From contig JABVXV010000277.1 of the NCBI GenBank assembly GCA_013365325.1, positions 51,691-84,925 on the forward strand: a DNA stretch of 33,235 nt. Reading direction: 5' to 3'. This DNA is from Dipetalonema caudispina. Taxonomy: Eukaryota > Nematoda > Chromadorea > Rhabditida > Onchocercidae. Below the pieces are notes generated by a model. The model made no database searches and had not been told where the DNA came from. It worked only from the letters and a program-made list of their open reading frames with translations. Positions 1 through 11,050 of this stretch are shown piece after piece; within the stretch, counting starts at the first letter, position 1, and the number at the start of each line of letters is the position of its first letter. A program made the translations under genes and the position numbers.

Positions 1-2860
1 CAACGTTTGGGAGAACCGCAGATGGTAGATGGGAAACAGATTAATGAGCGAAACTCTAACCTTTTTACTTGCTGCGTCGAATGTATTTCATGTCTGTTTT
101 CAGTGGTTATAATGAAGAAATGCATATTTACGATAATCTTAGCAAGTAATTGACAGAGAGATAGGTCCGACTTTCAGTCACAGGCCTGTTTTCTACCCAT
201 CTGTGATTCCTTTCAAAGGTCGGTTTTAGAAAATTTTAAGAGTTATATATGAAATACACCATATTTTCTTCAACGAATCAAGATAATATTTTGATTCGTT
301 AATTTTAGCATAAACAGATGAATAATGTAGCTGATCGATGCAAGGAAACTACGAAAGTCTGCGACTTTTTGGAGAAGTGAGGTTTTCTTTCGTTAAAAAC
401 AGTATTATGTATACATCCTTGTAAAGCTTCGTAATTGCTATGTTATCTCTTCTCCTAGCTTGTCAATTCTAAAGAATGCTCAAAATAAAGTTGATTCATT
501 TTAATGCTCGATCATTGAGATATTTCTCACTGTCCTGATGTCATTGTTACGGATACAGTGATCCGTTGCTCTCTTGCCTAACTGTTTCCATCCGTTGCTC
601 TCTTGCCTAACTGTTTCCTCTTTCACCGTATTTCACTATATGCACTCATTATGAATTTATCTGCAGTATCACTTGGCGTGATATCTACTAGTTGGAATCA
701 AACAAACATCTGTTTTTTAATTTAGATTTCTGACACCCATTTAGTACACTTTTTAGGAATGCAAATTCGTTGATGGCTAATATGCAGCAGTACCATGGAA
801 TGTTGCAGCATTTGAATAGTTCATTCGCGGAATGCGCACAAAGTTTGAAACATTTTGGAGACGTCAGTGAGAATGCCGACCCATCAGGTTTATTTTCAAA
901 TTCAGATAAAAATTGAGAAGAAAAAGAAAGGATGAGATTTGATATGATTAGTATGGCGCAAGAAAGAAAAAGAGATTCAGTCGATATATTGGCGAAAACA
1001 AAGTAATTTGTAATGTTAATTGCATTTTCAGGGTCAGTGGATTTGCAACACCATTCAACACAGGATTATAACGTAAAATCTTTATTTCTTTCATAGCAAT
1101 TATTTTGTTATTTTATAAAACTGAGGTTCTTTAGAAGAGAGAGAACCAATTTATTTACGGTAATACCCGTAGATAAATTGGAACAGTTTTGATACTTGAG
1201 AAAAAATATATATCGAGTGATCTTTCTTCGTAAACATTAATTATCTATGCTTACCAGCATTACTTTGGTGAATCAGCTTTTTAACCTTTTGACTTCATGA
1301 TGCAAGGGACTGCTCGAGGGAGGTTTTTTAAAGTAGAGATTCTGACTGGAAATGTTTTTAATTTTTTATTTGTTCAACCTGACAAAGTAAATATATATAA
1401 TATTTATTCTGCCGGGGGAATTGAATAAAGCGAACAATTTTTCACTTCTAAGCAAATCTTTTAATAGCATTCCGTCACTAAACGGGGTACGGTTGAACAG
1501 TTGTAGCTTTTCCGCTTTTTGTATTCTAAATTTGTTTGCCTAAATTCTTAAGTGATACAATATGAAGATCATCACGTTGCTATCACTTATTGTATTTTTT
1601 ATGTTCTTGTTCGAGAAAAGAGTTTTTTGGGAGTGGTACTTTGCATATTCTAGGTTGACAAGTTTAGTTTAAATTGTATGATTTTCATATATACTTGCAG
1701 CAGAGTTTATCAAATTTCAATACAACAGTCAGTAACCCGCTCATGCATAGTTCTGATGTCGACAGAGACCTTTCAATGTCATGTCTTCAATCAGTGAAGA
1801 CACCTGGGAATTTAGCAACTGTATTTGGTGGTAAAGATAGAAGTAATGCAATGAAATTAACCAAGTAAGCTGTTTATTATTTGAAGCAACCTTAAATAAT
1901 ATTAAACTTCACAGTATTCGAGAAACATAACCTTAAGAGTTTTGAATTCTCCCTTGCAAAAGATTAAAAGCAATATCGATTACAGTTCAGTGTAGAATGG
2001 TCTGTTTTAAGTTTTAAGCCTTGTTTCAACATGGTCTACTGCCCTGTCATGTTTTCCAGGCAATAAAGAAAAAAATCACTTCTATTTTACGTTCACTTTT
2101 ATTTTCTTTTTATTATGGGATGGAATATTTAGTAGAGCATCCAAATCTGTCCAGCTCAACTCAAGTCCTTCAACGTGTTGTAGCTTTTTATTAACATGAG
2201 TTGTACTAACGAAAGCTGCATTTATTTGATAATCTTTAAATGTCTGTGATCACGAAAAAAGTTTCTTTTTTTAATTCGAGAAATATTCTGCATTAGGCAT
2301 ATTTTCACATGGCAAACAATCACTTTCTTGTGCTGATGCAACTGTATTTATACATGACACTTACGAAAAATGCTAGAAGTGCTCTTTATTAATATTTTGA
2401 AAGCTACATTGAGTCCATTAATATATATATATATATAACAAAGCTGTATGAAATGTTGGCATCTGTATGAATTTTCTGCTATATTCAAAATATTTTAATA
2501 TGGGTTGATAGTAAACATGTAGACCGTAACAAATAGGTTATTTATATTTGTGGATACCATTATTTTTTCAGATCTGTTAGCAACAGCAATCCATATATGC
2601 AGTATATATCAGAAAAGAATGCCCATTCATCAGCAGTTATTGATAGAAACCTTACTTGTTCGACAGCGACACAAATTAAGAAGGATGGATTTAATTTACA
2701 TCAGCTGGGAAGTAAAAGACGACCAAAAGTGCTGGAAAATGCGCAATTGTCACAAAACATATTTAAAATGGGATCGAGAATGCATGGAGTATTCAACGTG
2801 CGTGCACATTCCCTTAGTCGTTCACCTCCCCGCAAAAGTAGCCGCCCTGGTGATAACTAG
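1..2860 (+). CDS. 3' part of an unassigned helical, Ser/Asn-rich protein (partial at 5' end)
   Basis: I read exons 309-376, 757-887, 1032-1072, 1701-1864 and 2572-2860 (stop TAG). Each junction keeps one open frame with GT...AG borders (phases 2, 1, 0 and 2), which is the main support. Bases 1-24 may be the end of a preceding phase-0 exon (QRLGEPQM then GTAGAT). The readable part is about 230 residues. The first 60 or so (HKQMNNVADRCKETTK through NSSFAECAQSLKHFGD) look like long amphipathic helices of the kind seen in BAR or coiled-coil proteins. The remainder is rich in Ser, Asn and His and looks disordered, ending in a basic Ser-Pro tail (SLSRSPPRKSSRPGDN). I do not recognise the family; BAR-like is only an impression from the heptad-like pattern. 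The exon 2572-2860 is also open in a second frame to 2864, but only the chosen frame fits the upstream splice phase. Confidence 0.6.
561..618. repeat. perfect 29-bp tandem duplication, two copies
   Basis: Copies at 561-589 and 590-618 are identical, each beginning ATCCGTTGCTCTCTTGCC. The repeat lies in the intron between the exons ending at 376 and starting at 757. Absence of any mismatch suggests a recent duplication or an assembly artefact. Confidence 0.9.
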
Positions 2861-3272
2861 GTAACAAGTTTTTTAATCTGAATATCGCTGTAAATATCTG
2901 TGCATATGAAGTTGGGTTATCGATTGGAGATGTTAAGAACTACTGTTAAATTTTTGTCATACTATCTGATTGACATTATGATTTACTCACGATAATAACC
3001 TTTGTTATTGTAGCGTAATTATTTATATTGAAGAAGCTAGGAATTTGATTCTGTTTACTTTGACTTAAATGGAATGTTTTGAATAACAATCATGAGCCAT
3101 TTTTGTCATCCATCGTATTTCCATCTTGTCCGATATTTATCTTAAAACTTTGATAATATCATGTAATCAGATGTTCATGTTTTCCAATTTATTATGCATT
3201 TGACAATCCCGGTTATTACTTTTTTGGGGAAAGGAAATATTTCTCACCTATAATAGTCTATTTATTCAACAG

Positions 3273-3356
3273 GATACCGTTCACCCACAAAATATATTTA
3301 ATTGTCTCTTTCCGGTCTCGCGATGGTGTAAACATGGTTCGTTTGAAGAACCCTAA
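3273..3356 (+). other. candidate alternative terminal exon, 27 codons plus stop
   Basis: A good acceptor (TTTATTCAACAG) is followed in phase 0 by an open frame that reads DTVHPQNIFNC, then a Cys/Trp-containing stretch ending GSFEEP and TAA. Its base composition is clearly less A+T-rich than the flanks. It would need an upstream donor in phase 0; in the exon at 2572-2860 the GTGCGT after the VFN codons (near 2800) would serve. It may be an alternative 3' end of the upstream gene or a chance frame. Confidence 0.3.
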
Positions 3357-3638
3357 CAAAAAAATTTTGACATTGTTTTGTTATTTCTAATTTCATTTCG
3401 GATCATCTAATGTAGACGATTTAATCGAAAGTACCACTAATCTGTTATGATGGCGTACTTCGATATAATAAGCACTTTTTACAGGTGATTGTCTGTAACC
3501 ACTTGGCTGATTGTTTGAATTAGTGTCAATACATCAATTAAAAAGAATCTTATTGAAAATCTTGCGAAAATCTGTCAAAAAATTATGATAATAACTACTT
3601 TGATAGAGTTTTTATCTTTTTCTGTCTTTTTTTGCTAG

Positions 3639-4050
3639 TACAGTTGCTGCATTTATGGGTTACAAAAAATATTTGCGAATTAAAAAGTTCCTTGAAAAGT
3701 GATAATATCATATTAGAGAAAACATACAAGCAAATTACTGAATATGAAAATGTACAAATAACATTGTATTCTGATATCATGTGAGATAAATAGGAAGTTG
3801 TATGTTTATGTGATTTGTTGTCGAATATTCCTTTGTTATGAATCATTCCAATGAATATTATAAATATCTGCTCTAATTTTAATTTTTTATGAAAAATTAA
3901 AATTCATTGAAAAAAAAATATGATTAAAACCTGTCTTCATACATATTCATTATCTATTCGTTTCTGTTGAAATCATACAACAAATTCTTATTCATCTATT
4001 CCAGATATTTCATTGCAATGGCAAAAATGGCAACAACTATGGGAGAATAA
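3639..4050 (+). CDS. two phase-compatible exons of a helical protein C-terminus (partial)
   Basis: Exon 3639-3780 follows the acceptor TTTTTTTGCTAG and ends at a GTGAGA donor in phase 2. Exon 4005-4050 follows TATTCCAG, starts with the single base needed to complete the codon, and runs to TAA. Together they encode about 62 residues, starting LLHLWVTKNICELKSSLK and ending YFIAMAKMATTMGE. They are helix-rich, with Lys/Glu and regularly spaced hydrophobics. The first exon needs a preceding exon ending in phase 1. Two upstream sites fit: the exon ending at 887, or a cryptic GTGATA donor at 2850 in the last exon of the upstream gene. The pair may therefore be an alternative 3' end of that gene rather than a separate one. 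No promoter or ATG is apparent. I do not recognise a family. Confidence 0.4.
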
Positions 4051-4938
4051 CTTTGTTGGAAATTTTAAATTGGAGAAAATCCTATGCATGTTTGTTGTAG
4101 CATCTAAATTAATCTAGCTTGAAGTATTCATGGACAAATAATCTCAAGAAATCTTTTAGATTTCATTTAAATATTGAGTACCAGAATCATTAATGAAAAA
4201 TATTTTCGCAATCTTAGTAGTGTAAAGATATAACTATTAAGGAGAGATAGAAGAAGTAGTTGAATTTAACTTAATAATTGAAACAGATGAAGAAAAAAGA
4301 GGAAGAGAGAGAGAGAGAGAGATAAAAACGGAATAATAAGTGCATATTTTCCATTAAGCTCACTCAACATATAGCACTTTAATTTGATGTGAAATTCCTT
4401 GAAATGATAAAAATTGTAATATTTTTAATGTATAAATTTTATCGAAATAATAATAATAATAATATTTTTTGACAAAGATAATATTTATTAACATATTTTA
4501 GCTCAACGTGAAAATTATCAAATGGTATTATTAAAAGAAGAAAATTTGAAATATTCAAATGGATTGAATTATTTCATCCATAAATTGCAAATGATATGGC
4601 ATGTATCGATGAATCGGTAGCAAAAAAAAAAAAAAAAAAAAAACGATACTAATTGCTTCTTCATGTGACTCTTTTTTTTTTTTCTTTTGTTTTGTTTTCT
4701 AAATTGTTTTTATCATATGTTGCGTCATTCTCTATTGATTTTACTGTTTGTTATCATTTTAAGTTAGTCAGAGTTCTCTTTCTTCTTTTTTTTTTTTTTT
4801 TTTTTCGAAAAATACGAAGTATTTATTGACAAAGAAAAAGCTTTATTTAGGATGCTTATAAAATTTATTTTTCTTTTTTTTTTCATGGAATATTATTTTT
4901 TTTTTTTTTTAAAAGAAGTTAAATAACAAAATTTAATG
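4051..4938. other. AT-rich spacer before paralogue A
   Basis: No gene seen. It holds a (GA)n tract near 4303-4321, short (AAT)n near 4447-4464, a run of 22 A at 4622-4643 and T runs near 4672, 4788 and 4899. Promoter elements for the downstream gene could lie here but no motif stands out. Confidence 0.6.
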
Positions 4939-4947
4939 AAATTTCAG
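4939..4947 (+). promoter_or_regulatory. putative trans-splice or 5'UTR acceptor for paralogue A
   Basis: TGAAATTTCAG ending at 4947 matches the nematode acceptor TTTCAG and lies 61 nt before the chosen ATG with no coding exon in front of it. In nematodes such a site commonly receives a spliced leader. It could equally be the end of a 5'UTR intron. Confidence 0.4.
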
Positions 4948-4982
4948 GATCATATATCACTGTTATTTGTAAGTGATCGATA

Positions 4983-5012
4983 ATGTGGTCGTTTTACCTA
5001 TTGGTATTATGA
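4983..5012 (+). CDS. short upstream ORF (9 codons) overlapping the paralogue A start
   Basis: If transcription or trans-splicing starts at 4948, the first ATG met is at 4983 and encodes MWSFYLLVL before TGA at 5010-5012. That TGA lies inside the ATGATG that starts paralogue A, in a different frame. The arrangement resembles termination-reinitiation overlaps and could dampen translation of the enzyme. This is inference; a different 5' exon would abolish it. Confidence 0.3.
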   Translation: MWSFYLLVL

Positions 5013-7874
5013 TGGGTTTACCAAATCTAACTGGCTTATTCTTTTGGTTAATACTATTTTTATCATCTTTTCTTGGCTCCATATTTCTTCTATTTCCATT
5101 TATTCCACTTATATATTTTGCTCCTTCTTTATGGCGTATATTTGCTGATTGTTTCATTGGTTATTGGTTAATCTTACCTTCGGTAAGTTCAGAAAAAAAA
5201 AAAACTTTTTTCCTCATTTTGATATCCAACGATATGAAATTTATATGATCAAGTTAGAAGATGAAATCTTAACGTTTGTATATAAAACTAAACCGAAATG
5301 ATCAGGTTGATATAAGAATTTTGCAACAGAACTTACTGTATCAGCTATCAAAAATCGCTTTATTTAGTATACTCGATGATCATTGTTTTTCGTTCATTAA
5401 GTTTCTAGAGTGTTTTTTTTTTTTAAATTATGCTTAAGCTCTAATTAAGTATGATGTTCAGTTATACTTCATTTGTTAACCTCTTATTTCATTTTCATCG
5501 ATTATGCTTTTGCTTTATTTTTTTTTTTTTTTTTCGTTAAAATGAACAAGTAATTTTGCAGTCATTGTGTGATTATATATTTGGGGTGGAATTTCACATC
5601 ACTGGGGACATGATAAGTTGTTCCGAACCAGCGTTAATTATCATGAACCACAGAACAAGACTTGATTGGATGTTTCTTTGGAATGCACTTTACAAAATGG
5701 ATCCATGGTTACTTACAACTGAAAAAATATCATTGAAAAAATCATTGAAACATATTCCTGGCGCAGGTTTTTTTCTCATTTTTTTTGTTATTTTTTTTTT
5801 TTTTCTTTTTTTTTTTCAATTTTTTTTTTTTTTTGAATGTTTACAGTACTTCGTGCTATAATTATTGTTTGATGTTTCATTCACTAATCTGTTTGGAAAA
5901 CCGGATTTATAATTTTTCACCAAAATGCTCACCTTATTGATTTTTTAAATGAATTACTGAAAAGAAATACTTCCTTTATTAATAGTTTTATTAATCTTCA
6001 AATTATAATAGTCTTGCTCTAATTTCCGGTATTGAAATTCCATAGAAATTCAGGTTGGGCAATGCAGTGCGCAGCTTACTTATTCCTGGAACGTAACTAT
6101 AAAAATGATGCTCATACCATTAGTGATATGATCACTTATTACAAAAATTTGGGGCGTCATTATCAGGTTGATTTCTTTTTTGTTGCTACTGTTTGCATGT
6201 GAAGAAACGTTAATTCTGATCTGTCCGAATCATTGCCACATCGGTTTCTATTTGGTCGGAGATGAAATTTTGGAAGATTTTATTCATGAAGACAAATAGA
6301 TCCATTTAAAGTTGACCCTATTTTGGTGTCTTATTTTCTGTTTCGTTGGTCTCAGCATTCATTTCTCAAAGTTCTCATTTTTAAATAACCTACATCTTTG
6401 TTAAATTTTCCTCTCAACTTTAATGTTGTATTTATTCTAAATGACCTACTGTGGCGGGATTTTCGAAGTCGTTTTCTTTCCTTGTGATATATGTTGATTT
6501 TTCAGATTTTGCTTTTTCCGGAAGGAACGGATCGTGGTGAACGAGCTGCAAAACGTAGCGATGAATTTGCGATACAACACGGTTTACCGATATACAACTT
6601 TGTTTTGCATCCACGTACGACGGGTTTTTCTTATATGATACAAGTGATGCGTCAAAGTTAGTTGATTTTTCGGCATTTGAGGGAAATCTCATATGATGTA
6701 TTTTGATGATATAGAATAAACCATTCATTACTTTGAGCTGTCATTATCAAGATTTATTAATTTTTGTTGCAGAAAGTTATCTAAAGAATGTTTATGATAT
6801 AACGGTTGGATATCCAGATGAGATCGTCAGTTCAGAGTTGGAGATACTTCAAAACGGCCGCTTTCCACATGCCGTACATTTCGACGTGAAGAGATATAAA
6901 GAAAATGATTTACCTAAAGATAGCTGTGGTTTGGCTGATTGGATCAATAAAATTTGGAAAGAAAAAGAGAATCGACTGGAGAATTTTTACAAGGCTGATG
7001 TCACGCAAAGGAAGTTCTTGCCTTGTAATACAAAAAATAGTTGGCCGGTTAGTATTTTTTTTTTTACTATTTGCCGTAGACTAAAAAACTTCGTTTACCA
7101 GTCCTTCTTTTCACTAGAATAAGAGATGTGGGGTTTTTTGGTGATCGGAGAAAACGGTTCAGAATATATGACCTGCTCGAAAAACTTCGAAATTGAAGCT
7201 GATGTTGTGCAAGAAATTGAAATCTTGATGGTAATGTAAATAAATAATTTTTTTGCTCCAAAGAATGAAAGAAAGGTAAAAGATTAGTGGAGAAATGAGA
7301 ACATCATGAACCAAAGATGACATAAAACACGGCAAGAAGTTACTGCGACATATTTGTAACCTTCAGCAGTTCATTTTCTGTCCCTTCTTTCTTGTGTAAT
7401 GATGAAAAACAGGATCTTTTTTTTTTTTGTTTCCGTCAGTTTATATATTTTCTTCCTTCTTCCTTTCATTTGAATTATTTTCGTCTCTTCTTACATATTC
7501 CACTTAAAATATAATGTGCTTCCATTCGAAATAATCCGAACTCAATGAAGGGTATTAAGAATTATGATTTATGCTTTGGGGATGACGTTAAAAGAACATC
7601 ATATAATTTAACCGACTATTTGCTATCATCCATATTTTTTCAGGTGCATACGACAAGTATTGGTTATTATTGTGCATTTTCATTCTGGATAGCGATATCT
7701 GTAATATGGATTTACTTCATCATTTGTTTTTTGTTTGTCAGGATTTATGTATTCTTTGCTTGTGTTTTTTACATTTATTGTCACTGGCAATATGCTGGTG
7801 TGCAAAATTTAGCATTGCAGTTATCCAAACAACGGCAAAAACAGGAAGAGCAAATGAATCATAATTCTGAATAA
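5009..7874 (+). CDS. LCLAT1: LCLAT1/LYCAT-family lysophospholipid acyltransferase, paralogue A (382 aa, 6 exons)
   Basis: Exons: 5009-5182, 5562-5766, 6054-6166, 6506-6656, 6773-7047 and 7644-7874, with phases that agree throughout. The family transfers acyl chains from acyl-CoA to lysocardiolipin, lysophosphatidylinositol or lysophosphatidylglycerol at the ER. C. elegans acl-8/9/10 of this family set the sn-1 chain of phosphatidylinositol. Visible blocks: hydrophobic N-terminus about 8-45, catalytic NHRTRLDW with His88 and Asp93, PGAGWAMQ at about 124-131, FPEGTDRGERAAKRS at 168-182 and VLHPRTTGF at 197-205. The C-terminal acyltransferase region has YDITVGYP, and a hydrophobic pair follows at about 312-356. 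Length is close to human LCLAT1. I start at 5009 (a second ATG follows at 5012) because the frame is closed at 4970 and related proteins also begin just before this membrane segment. It ends MNHNSE, without a dilysine ER signal. The exon-2 donor (GTTTTTTT) is weak and T-rich. Confidence 0.9.
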
Positions 7875-9548
7875 TATCCAAGTATTCACACTTATCGTTT
7901 CTTATATTTAATATCTCAAGGGAATATTTTTATCAATAGTATTTCTTTTATTGAAGTAAGCAGTATTTCGTGAATTTTCGCTTTTTATGCTTTCGTACAA
8001 CATTTGCTTGTCAATTTTTCTTTTTCTTTGATATACGCAATCTAGATACGTTCTGATCATAATATAGGAAGACAATGTTGATCAGTGCCAAGTCAGAATT
8101 ATACCGTTGTAGCTTCAAATTAATCGAAAAATGATGCAACTAAATATTAGTTGACAGCAATCAAGCAATCTAAATGAAAATTTAAAAATTGTAAATTACT
8201 TTCAGGATGTTTATATATATGATTGTATCAGATATATGGTCACCTCATCTTAAGATCTGTAGTTTTTTTATAATATAATTACTTATGCATGGTTTTTTTT
8301 TTTTTTTTTTCAATCGTTTTCGTAAATGTTTATAAGAAAAATGTGTTATATTACTACTGTATATTATTTTTTGAATAGATACTTGATATATTTATTATAG
8401 ATGAAAATTTTGCGAATAGAAATGCTATTATATTCAATTTCGAAAAGCTGACAATTTCGTCTCAAAATGAATGAAACCTAAAATCTTTGTGAAATATTTC
8501 ATTTCGTAATACTTATCATCGATCATTTTTCATTGTTTTAATAATAAACTACTTACTCCTGCTAACTTAATATTGTTTTACAATTGTAAAACATACAGTT
8601 TTTTTTTTAGTTTTTATTTTAATCTTACGATTATTCATTACAATAAGATGTTTTAATGTCAAATTCTTCTTTACTAATTTAAATTATATATTGACATATA
8701 TGTGCTACATTTGGTTCTATCAAGAGAAAAGATAGATATATTTATATATACATACGATAAAATGAATTTACAATTATTGTCCTTTCATCTCATTACTTGT
8801 CTTGAGCATTTCAAAAATTCAATCTACTTTTAAATACTTTCCCATATTCATTCATATATTAACAACATTGACGTAGGATAATTTTGACATTTTACATCGT
8901 ATTAATTCATCTATAATTAAATAGACTGTCTTATCAATTCCTATCATTTATTCTCAATAATATTGATTGATCTTTTGATTGCTATTTATTAATTAGAGAG
9001 ACATATGCATTCATGCATAAAATATATTTATGTAAAACAGGCATACGTTAAAATTTATATGACTACATTGTTAGAAATTCCGTTAATTAATGATCGGATA
9101 TTGATGAAGTGATGATCAAAATACTGGAGGGAAGAAATGTTTATTGAAAATTTGATAATTGAACAATAAGTAATGTTTATCTATCAAAAATTCATCAATT
9201 TACAAGATAATTTGTAATTAATTGATATTAATCATTATCAGATAGAAATATTTCTATCTTTTACAATTTATTCATATCTTCATTAATTGTTATCCTATTA
9301 ATTAGATAATTATTTCATTACAATAATTCTATATGTCATCAAAATTTATCAATTTCGGTAAACTCGGTTGATATTTAAAAATTTCAACATATTTTTTTCT
9401 TGTCTTTGTATAGAAAGTGCAAAGAAAAGCTATCACTTAACATTACACTTATTGATTATATACTTCAAAAGAAAAAAAAAAAAGGAAAATTTTTTTTTTC
9501 CAAATTATTTTAATTTATTCGAGATTTCCAGAAGAAAATTCTCTTTTC
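7875..9548. other. 3' flank of paralogue A and AT-rich spacer
   Basis: No gene seen. The paralogue A 3'UTR starts here. The first AATAAA-type signal I notice is near 8545, in the run AATAATAAACTAC, which would make a long 3'UTR. The rest is low-complexity AT with a T run near 8294-8310. Confidence 0.5.
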
Positions 9549-9807
9549 TTTGAATTTCAAATTTCTAACAAAAATTTTCTTTCTGTTTTCAGTTCGCGTC
9601 ATATTTCAAACAAAATTTCCGGTTTTCAATTTGCGGTATACTTCAAAGGGAAATTCCGGTTTTTAATTTGCGTCATATTTTAAAGAAAATTTCCGGTTTT
9701 CCATTCGCGCGTCATACTTCAAACAAAATTCCCAGTTTTCAATTCGCGTCGTATTTCAAACAAAATTTTTGATTTTCAATTTGTGTCAAATTTTTAACAA
9801 AAAAGGG
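9549..9807. repeat. 37-bp tandem repeat, about seven degenerate copies
   Basis: Clear copies start at 9586, 9623, 9660, 9697, 9736 and 9773, with a weaker one at about 9549. The unit begins TTTTCAATTCGCGTCATAT and ends near AAAATTTCCGG. Spacing is 37 bp except for one 39-bp copy. The CpG-containing TTCGCGTC core is unusual in this AT-rich setting. The outer copies are the most decayed. Confidence 0.9.
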
Positions 9808-10543
9808 AAAAAAAATTTTTTTTTCACCATTTAAGAAAAATGGAAATTTAAGAGTGGAATGGTTATTTGTAGGACAAAAGAGGGAGAGAGAGAGAGAGAG
9901 AGAAATGAGAAGAAAGAAAAAGGATAAAAAAAGGGGATGAATAATCATTAGACTTCATTTTTTTTTTCTTTTTTCATTCTTTTTGATTTATTTGTTGCTG
10001 TAAAATTTTCTACAAAATATTAAGTTAATATATCATCTGTTTTATTATCATTTCATATTTACAAACTCAATTAAGTGTCATTTTTTTTTTTAATTTTCAT
10101 TCATTTCCAATAAGTGTACTTTATCAAATTTAATGAACTTTTGATAAGATAAACTTGAATTAATCATTGTTAGTATTGATCCATTCAATAGATTAAACGA
10201 TAAACATTTGGTAAACATATGTTACAATGTGAGGATGTGCAAGATGCTTAGATTGATAGCTGTTTGCTGATAAGATAAAATATCGCGGAAGTTTTATTTT
10301 TCAGTATTATTATCACAAAATAGGTTAAAAGTCAATTCGTGTGCATTAATGGTTAATTAATTAATTTTAAACATTTATGTCATTTTATTTCATTAGTTAT
10401 TGTAATAATAATTTAAACTTAAAATTTCTTTTCTTTCACATTTTTCTTTTTTTTCTTTAAGAGAATATTTTGATTTTTCAAAGCATTTCAAAATTGGTTC
10501 GTTTTTTTTTTTTTTCTATTCTTATTTAAACTTCATTTTATTA
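9808..10543. other. AT-rich spacer
   Basis: No gene seen. It contains a (GA)n tract at about 9883-9901 and several T runs (near 9958, 10081 and 10502). Confidence 0.6.
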
Positions 10544-10636
10544 TCATACTAGAAGTTAGGTAAAGATCATACTAGAAGATGAGCTGTAGATCATACTAAA
10601 AATTATGGAAAGATCAGATAAGAAGATAGATCAAGA
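10544..10636. repeat. 23-bp tandem repeat, four copies
   Basis: Copies start at 10544, 10567, 10591 and 10614, each beginning TCATACTAGAAG or a close variant and ending AAGA or TAGA. One copy is 24 bp. The last copy is the most diverged (TCAGATAAGAAG). Confidence 0.8.
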
Positions 10637-10705
10637 TAATGATAGTGATGCAATAAGGCATTTTTAAATGTATTATTTCTTCCGAATAGTTTCGCGTTGA
10701 CTTAA

Positions 10706-10801
10706 TTTTAATAATCTTTATTGAATTTCACTTAGGAAAATCCATTTTTTATAATCTTTATTCGATAGTTCCACTTGAAAAAAATTCATTTTAATAGCTT
10801 T
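10706..10801. repeat. degenerate 41-43-bp tandem repeat, two copies plus a partial
   Basis: Copies begin TTTTAATAATCTTTATT at 10706 and TTTTATAATCTTTATT at 10747, each followed by a TTCCACTT-like segment. A third partial copy starts at about 10790. Confidence 0.6.
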
Positions 10802-10822
10802 CAAATAATGAAAATTCTTTTA

Positions 10823-11050
10823 TTAGTTCAAAATTCTAAGACCTAACATTATTTCACATAAAATAATAATCGATTTAGTTGATGAAATTTCTTCGATGGT
10901 AACAATATATGCAAAATTTAGGGTAAATTCATTGTCATTATTTTCACATGGATGTGATACTTGTTTTGCATATATTATCCCATGTTCGATGAACATATCA
11001 ACTGAAGCAATTACCTTTGAACTAATGAATAAATCAAACATTTCAGTCAT
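10823..11050 (-). CDS. candidate small protein, 75 aa, unassigned
   Basis: The minus-strand frame from ATG at 11050 to TAA is 75 codons with a balanced composition (Met, Glu, Asp, His, Cys, Ser), unlike the Lys/Phe/Ile-rich frames expected by chance here. It begins MTEMFDLFISSKVIASVDMF and contains VSHPCENNDNEFTLNF. The sequence immediately upstream on the same strand ends TCAATTATAG, which could be a splice acceptor, so it may be a terminal exon. No signal peptide or motif is recognised, and no partner exon was found. It could also be a decayed gene fragment. Confidence 0.3.
   Translation of the reverse strand: MTEMFDLFISSKVIASVDMFIEHGIIYAKQVSHPCENNDNEFTLNFAYIVTIEEISSTKSIIILCEIMLGLRILN

Noticed and set aside
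3595..3846. 83-codon minus-strand ORF
   Set aside because: Antisense to the phase-compatible plus exon 3639-3780; its Lys-rich end is a translated T-rich tract.
6432..6728. 98-codon minus-strand ORF
   Set aside because: Lies antisense over exon 4 of paralogue A and its flanking introns; the plus strand carries the conserved FPEGTD and VLHPRTTGF blocks.
7067..7261. 64-codon minus-strand ORF
   Set aside because: Sits within intron 5 of paralogue A with no splice borders or motif; judged chance.
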